Shown: piece by piece, positions 41,429-49,324 of the stretch | How the letters are laid out: the number at the start of each line of letters is the position of its first letter | How positions within the stretch are numbered: the stretch's first letter is position 1 | Assembly (NCBI GenBank): GCA_012518275.1 | Contig: JAAYSS010000104.1 | Span: forward strand, 1-49,324 | Length of the DNA stretch: 49,324 nt | Direction of reading: 5' to 3' | Source of the DNA: Bacteroidales bacterium | Lineage (GTDB): Bacteria; Bacteroidota; Bacteroidia; Bacteroidales; Paludibacteraceae | Program-made: the position numbers and the translations under genes | Notes under the pieces: model-generated | What the model was told of the DNA's origin: nothing | The model's database searches: none | What the model saw: the letters and a program-made list of their open reading frames with translations, nothing else

Positions 41429-42741
41429 ATATTTGCTACGCTGATTCCTGTGATTTTTTTGTACAAGTCCAGTGCATACACGTCGGTCATACCGGAGATA
41501 TAATCTAAAACAGCCTGAACTTTTCCGTAAATGGTCGGACTGTTTATTTCGTATTGCTCGGGAATGCGGTTGAGAAGTTGCTTGGAGTAACTTTTTTCAG
41601 GGTGAAGCACTGCATTTACAAAATGTTCCATAAGCGTGTAGATAATCCGATAACCTGCCAGTTCGACGTCGAGTACTTCCTGCGACCTGTAGATTTTTTT
41701 CACGGCTTCGACGGAGCAATGTTTGTAGGCTTCTGCCGATTTTGGTGAGATGTTTTTTATCAGTGAACCTTCAAAATCGCCTTTCATAATTAGAGCTTCG
41801 TTGTCAATAAAAGCTTGACTACATTCCTTAATTAGCTGTCCAATAACTGACGAGCGAAGATATGCAATTTGCTCATTCACATCACTTACAATGGCAATTG
41901 TTTCTTGAATACTTTTCAATCTATCTTCTTCAAAAAACTGATAATAGAGTTCTTTCGTTTCGTTGGTAGTAAGGATTTTTAGCTTGTGTGCATCTTCAAT
42001 ATCCATCACTTGATAGCAAATATCATCCGCAGCTTCCACCAAATAAACCAGCGGATGGCGAACGTAGCGGTTTGGATTGTTTTTTTGCTTGGGAATGCCC
42101 ATCTCATTGGCTATTTTGATGTAATCCGCTTGATCGGAAGTGAAGAAACCAAACTTTAGTTTCCGTTCATCGGCATGAATAGACGCGTAAGGATATTTAA
42201 CAATGGATGCCAACGTGCTGTAAGTAAGCACAAAACCACCCGGCCGCCTACCCTTGAATTGGTGGGTAAGGAGTCGGAAAGCATTGGCATTTCCGTCAAA
42301 ACGTGTGAAGTCAGTCCACTCATTTTCGTTCAGTTTATCCTTCAGTTCACGTCCTTTTCCTTCTGAAAAATAGGTGGCAATCGCTTCTTCGCCCGAGTGT
42401 CCGAACGGTGGATTTCCCATATCATGTGCTAAGCAAGCCGCTGACACAATAGCCCCAATTTCATCGAGTAAAGGTATTTTTTTATCACGATGTGCTTCTG
42501 CCACATTCATTCCCAGCGAACGTCCCACGCTTGCCACTTCAAGGCTGTGTGTCAGTCGATTGTGAACAAACACACTACCGGGCAAAGGAAATACTTGTGT
42601 TTTGTTTTGTAATCGGCGAAAGGGAGCCGAAAATATCAGCCGATCGTAGTCGCGCTGAAATTGATTACGATTATCACGCTTTCGGTCGTGAAAGTTCTCT
42701 TGACCAAGTCGTATCGGGGTAAGGAGTTGTCGCCAGTTCAT
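41425..42741 (-). CDS. dgt: Deoxyguanosinetriphosphate triphosphohydrolase (HD domain)
   Basis: A 438-residue dNTPase that splits dGTP to deoxyguanosine and triphosphate. I chose the ATG at 42741 (MNWRQLLTPIRLG); a GTG at 42783 would add 14 residues unlike the family. Motifs are RDYDRLIFSAPFRRLQNKTQ, NRLTHSLEVASVGRSLG (first metal His) and CLAHDMGNPPFGHSGEEA (HD pair and downstream His), with the last Asp in LVEAADDICYQVMDIEDAHK. Its stop codon (TTA read from 41427-41425) overlaps the rodA stop codon by 3 nt, so the two genes are tail to tail with no spacer or terminator. Confidence 0.93.
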   Translation of the reverse strand: MNWRQLLTPIRLGQENFHDRKRDNRNQFQRDYDRLIFSAPFRRLQNKTQVFPLPGSVFVHNRLTHSLEVASVGRSLGMNVAEAHRDKKIPLLDEIGAIVSAACLAHDMGNPPFGHSGEEAIATYFSEGKGRELKDKLNENEWTDFTRFDGNANAFRLLTHQFKGRRPGGFVLTYSTLASIVKYPYASIHADERKLKFGFFTSDQADYIKIANEMGIPKQKNNPNRYVRHPLVYLVEAADDICYQVMDIEDAHKLKILTTNETKELYYQFFEEDRLKSIQETIAIVSDVNEQIAYLRSSVIGQLIKECSQAFIDNEALIMKGDFEGSLIKNISPKSAEAYKHCSVEAVKKIYRSQEVLDVELAGYRIIYTLMEHFVNAVLHPEKSYSKQLLNRIPEQYEINSPTIYGKVQAVLDYISGMTDVYALDLYKKITGISVANI

Positions 42742-42784
42742 AAATAAATCGTTTTGATTAACAAATGCCGTATCAATCGGCACA

Positions 42785-43684
42785 TTATAAGGTTTTTCTT
42801 TTTCGCCACACTTGATATGAATTTATAGCATTTTGCCAAAGTACATATGCCCCCGGTCCCACGGATGCCAGCGGGTTGAGGTACATCTGTGACATCCAGA
42901 TAGCCAAAATCGTGTTTTTCTGTCCTAATCCTTGTCCGCCGGCTATCGTATCGTCATACTTCCGTCCAATTTTTCGCCCGAAATAAAACTGCAACACACA
43001 AACAATCAGTATTGCAATGGCAAGAAGTATTTCTATAAAATAACTGTCGCTTCCTTGAGCAGCAATAAAATTAGCGGTTCGGGCTGTAACTAATGTCAGG
43101 GCTATCCCCCAAAGATAAAACGAAAGACTTGGATATTTCCCGATTTTATCGGTGACTTTCGGAGTGAAAACTTGAAGCAAAAATGCCATTAGCAATGGAA
43201 CAAAAAGAAGCAGAACCACCTGTTTGGCAATGCTTAAAAATGATGCCCAAAAGGAAACTTGCTGATATTCACCGACAAAAGAAAAAAGTAGAGGTGCACC
43301 AACGATAATCGTCAGGTTACTGAGTAGGCTGTAAGCTGTGAGGCTTTCTACGTTTCCACCTAACATTGATGTTAAGACAGGTGCCGCTGTGGCTGTTGGT
43401 GCGAGCACACAAATCATAACCCCTTGCGCTAAAATTTCATTAAACGGTCTTAGTGCCAAATAAGCCAACACACTTCCAAAAATTTGTATGGAAATAAGCA
43501 GATAATGCATTCCTGAAAGCCGTATTTTCTTGAAGTTCATCTTGCTGTAGGTTAAAAACAACATCGTAAAAATAAGGTAAGGCGTAAAGTATGTAAACTG
43601 GTTTAGCCACGAGTAAAACACGATTCCGATAGTCATCGCAATCGGCATCATATACGATTTTATGTAACGAATTTTCTCTTTCAC
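42785..43684 (-). CDS. Bile acid:sodium symporter family (BASS) transporter
   Basis: An integral membrane protein of about 300 residues with around nine or ten helices. The central sodium-site region fits BASS/ArsB-like transporters: MICVLAPTATAAPVLTSMLG (crossing helix with conserved Pro) and SLLSNLTIIVGAPLLFSF. The end repeats the pattern: GGQGLGQKNTILAIWMSQMY, then LNPLASVGPGAY. Bacterial members move organic anions with sodium; the substrate here is unknown. The start is uncertain: no ATG is available near the upstream stop, so a GTG at 43684 or a TTG at 43693 must be used. It sits in an operon with the metalloprotease gene 13 nt upstream and dgt 43 nt downstream. Confidence 0.82.
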   Translation of the reverse strand: MKEKIRYIKSYMMPIAMTIGIVFYSWLNQFTYFTPYLIFTMLFLTYSKMNFKKIRLSGMHYLLISIQIFGSVLAYLALRPFNEILAQGVMICVLAPTATAAPVLTSMLGGNVESLTAYSLLSNLTIIVGAPLLFSFVGEYQQVSFWASFLSIAKQVVLLLFVPLLMAFLLQVFTPKVTDKIGKYPSLSFYLWGIALTLVTARTANFIAAQGSDSYFIEILLAIAILIVCVLQFYFGRKIGRKYDDTIAGGQGLGQKNTILAIWMSQMYLNPLASVGPGAYVLWQNAINSYQVWRKRKTL

Positions 43685-43697
43685 AGTTATCAACAGA

Positions 43698-44411
43698 TTA
43701 TCTTGGTGTCATATATGCTTTCAACTCTTTTCTCAACGTTTTTGCCTGCCCATCGGTTACTCTGTCCATCCATTCCCAAAAGCGAGGACTATGGTTCAAC
43801 TCTTTGGTGTGGCAAAGCTCATGAAGAATAACGTAATCTATCAAATACTGCGGTAAAAGCAATAAATAAAACGACAGATTGATAGCTTTTTTCTGATTAC
43901 AGCTTCCCCAACGTGTTTTAGACGATTGAATTTTTACATCCGAAAAATTGAAATTAAATTTTTCCGCTAAAAATCGAGTACGTTTGGGGAGTACTCTTTT
44001 GGCTTCTTTTCGGAGAAAATAGTTGATGCTGTTCCAAAAATATTGCTGGACTTGCTCGTCTTTCTCATCAAGTGTTTCAGGGTACTCAATAGTCAAAACA
44101 CCCGATTTCATCGATGAAAATAGGCTTTTTCTATTTGCTTTTTTCACTTGAACGGCAAAAGTAAGTGTTTGTAGAGGATTGTTTTCGGTGAGTAAAATCT
44201 TTTTTTGTTCCAAGGATTTTTTCTTTTTGAGAATTTTATCCTTTTCGTTGAATAAAAACTGCAAACCGTTTTTCTCAGTAAATCCATGTGGCAGATTGAC
44301 TTCCAGATGGCCCGGAAGTATCTTCACAAACATTCGTTTGGAACGGAGATTTTGCTTGAAAAGAATTTCGCCAAGCACTTCGTCCGAATATTTGGATACA
44401 TGTTCGGTCAT
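43698..44411 (-). CDS. YgjP-like M48-type metallopeptidase (DUF45)
   Basis: A 237-residue cytosolic protein of the YgjP/WLM-like zinc peptidase group. The zinc motif is HELCH (His197, Glu198, His201), with the following NHSPRFWEWM giving the third-ligand region (His207). KTRWGSCNQKKAINLSFYLL is the conserved lead-in of the family. The N-terminal half is a beta-rich region with many lysines. The biological substrate of this family is not established. It is divergent from tcdA across 87 nt. Confidence 0.88.
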   Translation of the reverse strand: MTEHVSKYSDEVLGEILFKQNLRSKRMFVKILPGHLEVNLPHGFTEKNGLQFLFNEKDKILKKKKSLEQKKILLTENNPLQTLTFAVQVKKANRKSLFSSMKSGVLTIEYPETLDEKDEQVQQYFWNSINYFLRKEAKRVLPKRTRFLAEKFNFNFSDVKIQSSKTRWGSCNQKKAINLSFYLLLLPQYLIDYVILHELCHTKELNHSPRFWEWMDRVTDGQAKTLRKELKAYMTPR

Positions 44412-44459
44412 AATTTGTGCAAAAGTACGAAAATTTTATCACTGTTTTGCTTTTATTGC

Positions 44460-44467
44460 TAACTTTG
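44460..44467 (+). promoter_or_regulatory. -7 box of tcdA
   Basis: TAACTTTG matches TAnnTTTG, 31 nt before the tcdA ATG. A TTTG lies only 10 nt upstream of it, too close for a normal -33 box. Confidence 0.5.
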
Positions 44468-44498
44468 CAGGTATGTAAGTTCAAATTGTAGAAGAAAT

Positions 44499-45215
44499 AT
44501 GGCAAACTGGACACAGCGGACAGAACTGTTGATTGGTGCGGAAGCGCAGGAAAAGCTGAGAAACTCGTCGGTTCTTGTTGTTGGATTGGGCGGAGTGGGT
44601 GGAATGGCGTGCGAAGCTATTTGTCGTGCCGGGATTGGAAAAATGACGATTATTGACCGTGATATCGTTACAGAAACGAATATTAATCGTCAAATAATAG
44701 CGCTTACTTCCACGGTGGGGCAATCAAAAGCGGAAGTGCTTGCAGCGCGTTTGAAAGACATCAATCCTGAATTGCAGTTACACGTGATTGCCGACTGGCT
44801 GGACGAGAGCAATATGAATCGGATACTTTTGGAAGAAAAATTTGATTACGTGGTGGATGCAATTGATACGCTTTCGCCAAAAGTTCATCTCTTGAAAACT
44901 TGTGTTGAAAACGGAATAAAAGTGGTTTCCGCAATGGGTGCAGGCGCTAAAGTTGACCCTATGAAAGTAAAAATCGATGATATTTCAAAAACGAGTTATT
45001 GCGCGTTGGCGCGAGCCGTGAGGCAACGGCTTTTGAAAATGGGAATAAAAAGTGGTGTTCAAGTTGTTTTCTCTACCGAAAAAACCAATAAAGAAAGCGT
45101 GATTGCAGTCGATGAAAAGTATAAAAAATCGACAACCGGAACTATTTCATATATGCCAAATCTTTTTGGATTGATGTTGGCATCAGTTGTAATCAGAGAT
45201 ATTGCTTTTGGTTAG
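44499..45215 (+). CDS. tcdA: tRNA threonylcarbamoyladenosine dehydratase (TcdA/CsdL)
   Basis: A 238-residue E1-like (ThiF/MoeB) ATP-dependent enzyme that cyclises t6A37 in ANN-decoding tRNAs. The nucleotide loop is [20 protein letters not shown] (about 24-43), followed by [18 protein letters not shown] with the adenylation Arg and Asp residues and [38 protein letters not shown] near the end is typical of this group and not of ThiF. There is no CxxC zinc pair, as in other TcdA proteins. lolD follows 49 nt later. Confidence 0.93.
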   Translation: MANWTQRTELLIGAEAQEKLRNSSVLVVGLGGVGGMACEAICRAGIGKMTIIDRDIVTETNINRQIIALTSTVGQSKAEVLAARLKDINPELQLHVIADWLDESNMNRILLEEKFDYVVDAIDTLSPKVHLLKTCVENGIKVVSAMGAGAKVDPMKVKIDDISKTSYCALARAVRQRLLKMGIKSGVQVVFSTEKTNKESVIAVDEKYKKSTTGTISYMPNLFGLMLASVVIRDIAFG

Positions 45216-45264
45216 TAATTTTAGATTTTTGAATTTGTTTACTATAATCTTATCAAAAAAAGAT

Positions 45265-45921
45265 ATGATAAAAGCTCAAAATATTCGTAAATCCTTTGGC
45301 GAACTTGAAGTGCTAAAAGGAGTTGATTTGTACGTTGAAAAGGGAGAAGTCGTTTCCATTGTGGGACCAAGCGGTGTGGGAAAAACTACCCTTCTGCAAA
45401 TAATAGGTACGTTGGATAAACCAAATTCAGGGGAAATTTCTGTGGACGGTATCGATGTAAGAAAGTTAAGCGCAGACAAACTATCTGTTTTTAGAAATAA
45501 GCATATTGGTTTTATTTTCCAATTTCATCAACTTTTACCTGAATTTACCGCTTTGGAAAATGTAATGATTCCAGCATTAATAGCCAAGACCGATGCAAAG
45601 AAAGCAACCCAAAAAGCTAAGGAGTTACTTGATTATATGCAACTTTCAGATAGGCTTACGCATAAACCTTCTGAATTATCCGGTGGCGAAAAACAGCGTG
45701 TAGCTGTGGCGCGTGCGCTTATCAACAATCCTTCACTCATCCTTGCCGATGAACCTTCGGGCAGTTTGGACAGTCAGAATAAAGAAGATTTGCACAAACT
45801 GCTTTTTGAGCTTCGTAATGAATTTGGACTTACTGAAGTAATTGTAACACATGATGTGGAATTAGCGAATTTATGTGACCGGACGATAGAAATGATGGAC
45901 GGGAAGATAATTGGGAATTAG
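45265..45921 (+). CDS. lolD: Lipoprotein-export ABC transporter ATPase LolD
   Basis: A 218-residue ABC ATPase. The start is the ATG at 45265 ([20 protein letters not shown]); an upstream in-frame start at 45202 lies inside tcdA. Walker A GPSGVGKT is at 34-41, the signature is [15 protein letters not shown], and Walker B is [12 protein letters not shown], followed by the H-loop [24 protein letters not shown] is a close match to LolD of the MacB/LolD (o228) group, which powers release of lipoproteins from the inner membrane. No LolC/E permease is adjacent, as is common in Bacteroidales. Confidence 0.92.
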   Translation: MIKAQNIRKSFGELEVLKGVDLYVEKGEVVSIVGPSGVGKTTLLQIIGTLDKPNSGEISVDGIDVRKLSADKLSVFRNKHIGFIFQFHQLLPEFTALENVMIPALIAKTDAKKATQKAKELLDYMQLSDRLTHKPSELSGGEKQRVAVARALINNPSLILADEPSGSLDSQNKEDLHKLLFELRNEFGLTEVIVTHDVELANLCDRTIEMMDGKIIGN

Positions 45922-45961
45922 TTTTATTTGAAGCTAAAAACTTTATTGTACACTAAATTTG

Positions 45962-46033
45962 TACCCCCGCCGGGAGTCGAACCCGAATCTAAAGTTTAGG
46001 AAACTTTTGTTCTATCCATTGAACTACAGGGGC
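45962..46033 (-). tRNA. tRNA-Arg (anticodon CCT)
   Basis: A 72-nt tRNA. The acceptor GCCCCTG pairs with CGGGGGT (with G-T pairs), and the discriminator is A. The D-arm reads TAGTTCAATGGATAGAAC. The anticodon stem AAAGT/ACTTT holds the loop TTCCTAA, so the anticodon is CCT. The T-loop is TTCGACT. No CCA is encoded. It reads AGG codons. Confidence 0.95.
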
Positions 46034-46043
46034 TGATACAATG

Positions 46044-46051
46044 CAAAAGTA
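46044..46051 (-). promoter_or_regulatory. -7 box of tRNA-Arg(CCT)
   Basis: TACTTTTG on the minus strand matches TAnnTTTG, 10 nt before the tRNA 5' end. No matching TTTG box is seen. Confidence 0.5.
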
Positions 46052-46099
46052 CATCATTTTTCCGAAAAAATAAAAAGAAATAATTTAAAGTGTTATCTT

Positions 46100-46741
46100 G
46101 TGAGTAAGAAAAGAAAATATTATACCGTTTGGGAAGGTCGTGAGCCGGGTGTTTACGACTCTTGGCGAGAATGCGAAAGGCAGGTAAAAGGTTTTGATGG
46201 GGCAAAATACAAATCTTTTGAAAGTCTAAAAGAAGCCGAAGATGCTTTTTTGGATTCATGGAAAAAATTCATTAAGAGCAAAGCTGAAACTATCCATGAA
46301 AAGCCGAATTATCTATTGTTGCCAAAAACAGAACAACCTATTTTAGATAGTATTGCAGTAGATGCGGCGTGCAGCGGAAATCCGGGGAAAATGGAATACC
46401 AAGGCGTGGATGTGCGCACTGGTTTTCAGGTTTTTCATTTTGGTCCGGTGGAACAAGGCACGAATAACATCGGTGAATTTTTAGCAATCGTCCATGCTGT
46501 TGCCACATTTTACAAAACAAATCCGAATTTGCCCGTATATTCCGATAGCAAAACGGCTATTTCTTGGGTAAAAAATAAAATAACCCGAACCCGTTTAGAA
46601 CCTACCGAAAAGAATCTTCATATTTTCAACCTTATTCAGCGTGCAGAAAAATGGCTTCAAGAAAACACGTATTCAAATCCTGTTTTGAAATGGGATACCG
46701 AAAAATGGGGCGAAATTCCTGCTGATTTTGGTCGGAAATAG
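46100..46741 (+). CDS. Viroplasmin-domain ribonuclease H (GTG start)
   Basis: A 213-residue RNase HI that removes RNA from RNA-DNA hybrids. The N-terminal viroplasmin/caulimovirus-type hybrid-binding domain covers about 1-48 (KYYTVWEGREPGVYDSWREC, then FKSFESLKEAEDAF-like KYKSFESLKEAEDAF). The catalytic domain has the carboxylates in IAVDAACSGNP (Asp), NNIGEFLAIVHA (Glu), YSDSKTAISW (Asp) and GEIPADFGRK (Asp). The start is a GTG at 46100, since a stop codon precedes it and no Met occurs before the first domain. It converges with the sodium symporter gene, 8 nt away. Confidence 0.92.
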   Translation: MSKKRKYYTVWEGREPGVYDSWRECERQVKGFDGAKYKSFESLKEAEDAFLDSWKKFIKSKAETIHEKPNYLLLPKTEQPILDSIAVDAACSGNPGKMEYQGVDVRTGFQVFHFGPVEQGTNNIGEFLAIVHAVATFYKTNPNLPVYSDSKTAISWVKNKITRTRLEPTEKNLHIFNLIQRAEKWLQENTYSNPVLKWDTEKWGEIPADFGRK

Positions 46742-46749
46742 ACTTAGAT

Positions 46750-48078
46750 TTAACCCACGAGTCCGTAGATGAAAATTGCTAAAATTGCTGCAGGCGCAAG
46801 ATATTTTAGAATAAAAATATAACCTTTTATAAAACGGACGCCGACTGGTTTTGAGTTTTCATTGGTAAGTTCCGCTACTATAATTTTTTTATCTAAATGC
46901 CAACCTACAAAGAGAGATATAAATAATCCCCCGACAGGAAGCATTATTTTAGCAGTTAAAAAGTCCAGCGCCTTAAAAAACACCGATGAAAACGATGAAA
47001 ATGCGCCAAGTATAATTACTGCAGTAGTTACAATCAACACACTTTTTGCTCGCGAAAGCTTAAATTCTTCGTGAATATACACCGTAACTACTTCCATAAG
47101 TGAAATGGTAGATGTAAGTGCTGCGATGGCTAAAAGTATGAAAAACAATGTGGACCAAAGCGCTGACAGCGGCATTTGATCAAATAAGCCGGGCAACGTA
47201 ATAAACAGTAAGCCCGGACCACCGGCAATTAGCTCTGAAGTAATTGTAGTTTGATTTTGAGCCAATGCAAATGCAGCCGGGAAAATAATGACACCCGCCA
47301 GCAGAGCAACAAGCGTATCCAATACTGAAACTTGAAGTGCTGTTTCAGTTAGGTTGATTTCTTTGCTGAAATAAGAAGCGTATGTTATCATGCAAGCCAT
47401 TCCTAATGAGAGTGAGAAAAAAGCTTGCCCCATGGCATCAACAAAAACAGATGGTTTAAGGTTTTCTAATTTTGGTTTGAATAAGAAGTCAATTCCTGCT
47501 GATGCGCCGGTGAGTGTAATTGAACGAACAGCCAAGATAATTAGTATCAAAAAAAGCAACGGCATCATGATTTTCGCTGATAATTCGATTCCTTTTTTGA
47601 CACCGGAAATTATGAAAAAAGCAGTTAAAAATGTGAATGAAACCATTAAAATCCATTGCTTTAAGGGATTTTGCAGTAGCTGCTCGAAGTTGGCGGTAAA
47701 GTCAGGTACATTAGAAAGTGTTCCAGCGACAGATTGGAAAATGTAATGCAGCGTCCAGCCACAAACAACCATGTAAAAACCCATAATCAGCAGTCCCGAA
47801 AGTACGCCAAGCCGACCTACATATTTCCATTTCGTACCGGATGCCAAGATGTGAAAAGCACCGGCAGCATTGGATTTTGAGCTTCGACCTATGATAAACT
47901 CGCTGAGCATCAGAGGAACCCCAAAAAAGAGAATGCAGCCCAAATAAATGATGATAAAAAATGCACCACCGCCGCCGGCAGTTTCACTCGGGAAACGCCA
48001 AATATTTCCCAAACCAACGGCAGATCCTGCAGCTGCAGCGATTGCGCCTATTTTTGATACAAAAGTAGCTCTTGACAT
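46750..48078 (-). CDS. Neurotransmitter:sodium symporter (NSS) family transporter
   Basis: A 442-residue membrane protein with about 11 helices, LeuT-like. The first unwound helix carries AIAAAAGSAVGLGNIWRFPS, the sodium and substrate site signature. AMGQAFFSLSLGMACMITYA (helix 6) and VVTVYIHEEFKLSRAKSVLI are further matches. Bacterial members import amino acids with sodium. The 11-helix length is normal for prokaryotic short forms; the substrate is unknown. It is 13 nt downstream of the flippase gene and probably in the same operon. Confidence 0.93.
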   Translation of the reverse strand: MSRATFVSKIGAIAAAAGSAVGLGNIWRFPSETAGGGGAFFIIIYLGCILFFGVPLMLSEFIIGRSSKSNAAGAFHILASGTKWKYVGRLGVLSGLLIMGFYMVVCGWTLHYIFQSVAGTLSNVPDFTANFEQLLQNPLKQWILMVSFTFLTAFFIISGVKKGIELSAKIMMPLLFLILIILAVRSITLTGASAGIDFLFKPKLENLKPSVFVDAMGQAFFSLSLGMACMITYASYFSKEINLTETALQVSVLDTLVALLAGVIIFPAAFALAQNQTTITSELIAGGPGLLFITLPGLFDQMPLSALWSTLFFILLAIAALTSTISLMEVVTVYIHEEFKLSRAKSVLIVTTAVIILGAFSSFSSVFFKALDFLTAKIMLPVGGLFISLFVGWHLDKKIIVAELTNENSKPVGVRFIKGYIFILKYLAPAAILAIFIYGLVG

Positions 48079-48091
48079 AAATAAACTTCTT

Positions 48092-49324
48092 TCAGACTTT
48101 TTTCTTATTAATAAATGGAAGCTCTTTTAATGGCAAGTCTTTTTTTACTACTACCGCCATGTATATTATTAGAAGTATGGTTTTCAAAACTATGTTTATC
48201 GCACCGGAAGGTGTTTTTATAAGTAGGCTGATGCCGAAAATCACCAAAGCAAAGAGAATATAGAATCCGATTTTTTTCAAGTCGTAATTGATTGGCATAA
48301 ATTTTTGTCCGAAAAAATAGGACAAAATCATTATCGTGAAAAATCCCGCGAACGCCGACCAAACCGACGCCCAATAGCTGTATTTAGGCACGAAAAGTAT
48401 ATTTCCCAAAAGAATAACTACCATACCGGCAAAAGAAAACCAAGCACCATAGTGGTTCTTATCTGTGAGTTTATACCAGATTGAAAGGTTAAAAAATATC
48501 CCTTGAAAAAGGTAGGAAAACATAATTATCGGCAAAATTCCCAAACCGACCCAGTATTTGGGGGCAATGAAGTGCTTGATGATATCCATGTACATCACCA
48601 CACCCAAGAAAATCAGCAAAGCGAAAATAACGTAATATTTCATCGCCATTGCGTAGGAAGTTTTGCTGTCCGCATCCTTGTTCTTTGCAAAAACAAACGG
48701 CTCATAAGCGTAGCGAAATGCTTGTGTAAACATCATGATGACCATCGCGATTTTACCCACAGCACCGTAAATTCCAAGTTGATCCAAAGCGTCGTCACGT
48801 AGAAACGGGAACAGAATTTTATCTAAATTCTGATTGGCAATACCCGCAATCCCGAGAAACAATAAGGGATACGAGTAGTGCAAGATTTGTTTGAGTAAAG
48901 TGCGGTCAAGCTTAAATTCTCCTTGAACGATGTAGGGCAAGAGAAACAGCGTCTGAATGGTCGTAGAAATGAAATTGGAAATAAAGATATAACCCACGCC
49001 GTAATCAGGATTATAAAACCATGAAATCGTATCCGGAGCAACTTCCATCAGCCACGGGCAGGTAATCAAGAAAAACAGGTTTAGAGTAATGTTTAGAGCG
49101 ATGTAAAGCAGCTTCAGTCCCGCAAAAGCAATTGGGCGTTTCTGAAAACGCAGGTAGGCGAACGGAATGGAGGCAAAGGCATCTATGGCAACGATGACAC
49201 CGAGCATCCAGATAAATTCGGATTGATTTTGATAACCCAGAAAATTAGCAATGTGTTGGTGGAAAAGAATGATGATAACAACGAAAATAAGCGATGTGGT
49301 ACCAACCGAAATCATCGTATTTCC
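48092..49324 (-). CDS. Polysaccharide/lipopolysaccharide flippase-like membrane protein (partial, 5' end outside window)
   Basis: The open frame continues past the right window edge, so the N-terminus is missing; about 410 residues are seen. It has around ten helices and the look of the MATE/PST (Wzx-like) flippase superfamily: SIPFAYLRFQKRPIAFAGLK, LLKQILHYSYPLLFLGIAGI, DQLGIYGAVGKIAMVIMMFT and FRYAYEPFVFAKNKD. Such proteins move lipid-linked glycan units across the inner membrane. No glycosyltransferase is visible next to it in the window. An internal ATG at 49315 exists but is not a credible start because the frame is open before it. Confidence 0.85.
   Translation of the reverse strand, partial: GNTMISVGTTSLIFVVIIILFHQHIANFLGYQNQSEFIWMLGVIVAIDAFASIPFAYLRFQKRPIAFAGLKLLYIALNITLNLFFLITCPWLMEVAPDTISWFYNPDYGVGYIFISNFISTTIQTLFLLPYIVQGEFKLDRTLLKQILHYSYPLLFLGIAGIANQNLDKILFPFLRDDALDQLGIYGAVGKIAMVIMMFTQAFRYAYEPFVFAKNKDADSKTSYAMAMKYYVIFALLIFLGVVMYMDIIKHFIAPKYWVGLGILPIIMFSYLFQGIFFNLSIWYKLTDKNHYGAWFSFAGMVVILLGNILFVPKYSYWASVWSAFAGFFTIMILSYFFGQKFMPINYDLKKIGFYILFALVIFGISLLIKTPSGAINIVLKTILLIIYMAVVVKKDLPLKELPFINKKKV

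Noticed and set aside
47390-47746. Open frame of 118 codons opposite the sodium symporter
   Set aside because: Antisense to conserved helices of the transporter, with no independent support.
1-49324. Search by eye for CRISPR arrays, insertion sequences, integrases, phage genes and rRNA
   Set aside because: No regularly spaced repeats, transposase or integrase motifs, phage structural genes or rRNA segments were found in the window.

Overview
The window looks like a chromosomal segment from a member of the phylum Bacteroidota, order Bacteroidales. The evidence is a SusC/SusD pair, type IX secretion (T9SS) sorting tails, promoters of the Bacteroidetes type (TTTG, about 19-21 nt, TAnnTTTG), a glutamine-free AT-rich leader style with few Shine-Dalgarno sites, and typical Bacteroidales gene orders (acpP-fabF-rnc; mreBCD-mrdA-rodA). 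A T9SS-bearing family such as Dysgonomonadaceae or Tannerellaceae/Porphyromonadaceae is my guess; the genus cannot be read from the sequence. No phage, insertion sequence, integrase or CRISPR array was seen.

Region A (1-23484) is an accessory glycan-utilisation locus. Reading down the minus strand from 22005 it encodes a secreted FAD oxidoreductase with a CBM-like front domain, a DUF4874/DUF4832 lipoprotein, a 1214-residue DUF4838 protein fused to a BspA-like (DUF285) domain and a T9SS tail, two tandem BspA-like T9SS proteins, SusC, SusD, a second stand-alone DUF4838 protein, glucosamine-6-phosphate deaminase (NagB), an SGNH esterase, a GH109-type (NAD-dependent alpha-N-acetylgalactosaminidase-like) lipoprotein and the start of an MFS sugar porter. 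A divergent regulator (22327-23484) joins a periplasmic-binding-protein-like sensor to an AraC DNA-binding domain. My model is: surface binding and trimming by the T9SS proteins, import by SusCD, periplasmic deacylation and GH109 cleavage, uptake by the MFS porter, and NagB feeding amino sugar into glycolysis. The substrate is probably an amino-sugar (GalNAc/GlcNAc) glycan, but this is inferred.

Region B (23531-29539) begins with tRNA-Leu(CAA) and tRNA-Arg(CCG), followed by a succinyl-CoA:acetate CoA-transferase, a PepD-type dipeptidase, and minus-strand GNAT, ychF and purN genes. Region C (29587-41428) is a plus-strand core block: acpP-fabF-rnc, an Lrp/AsnC regulator, trpS, purH, then the cell-shape cluster mreB-mreC-mreD-mrdA-rodA. 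Region D (41425-49324) holds dgt, a bile-acid:sodium-symporter-family transporter, a YgjP-like metalloprotease, tcdA, lolD, tRNA-Arg(CCT), a viroplasmin-type RNase H, a neurotransmitter:sodium symporter family transporter and a truncated polysaccharide flippase.

Most worth a second look are the DUF4838/BspA split-and-fused gene family with its tandem duplication and gene-conversion tract, the SusD with an in-frame repeat insertion, the pairing of two redox enzymes in a glycan locus, and a textbook intrinsic terminator lying inside the first codons of rnc.
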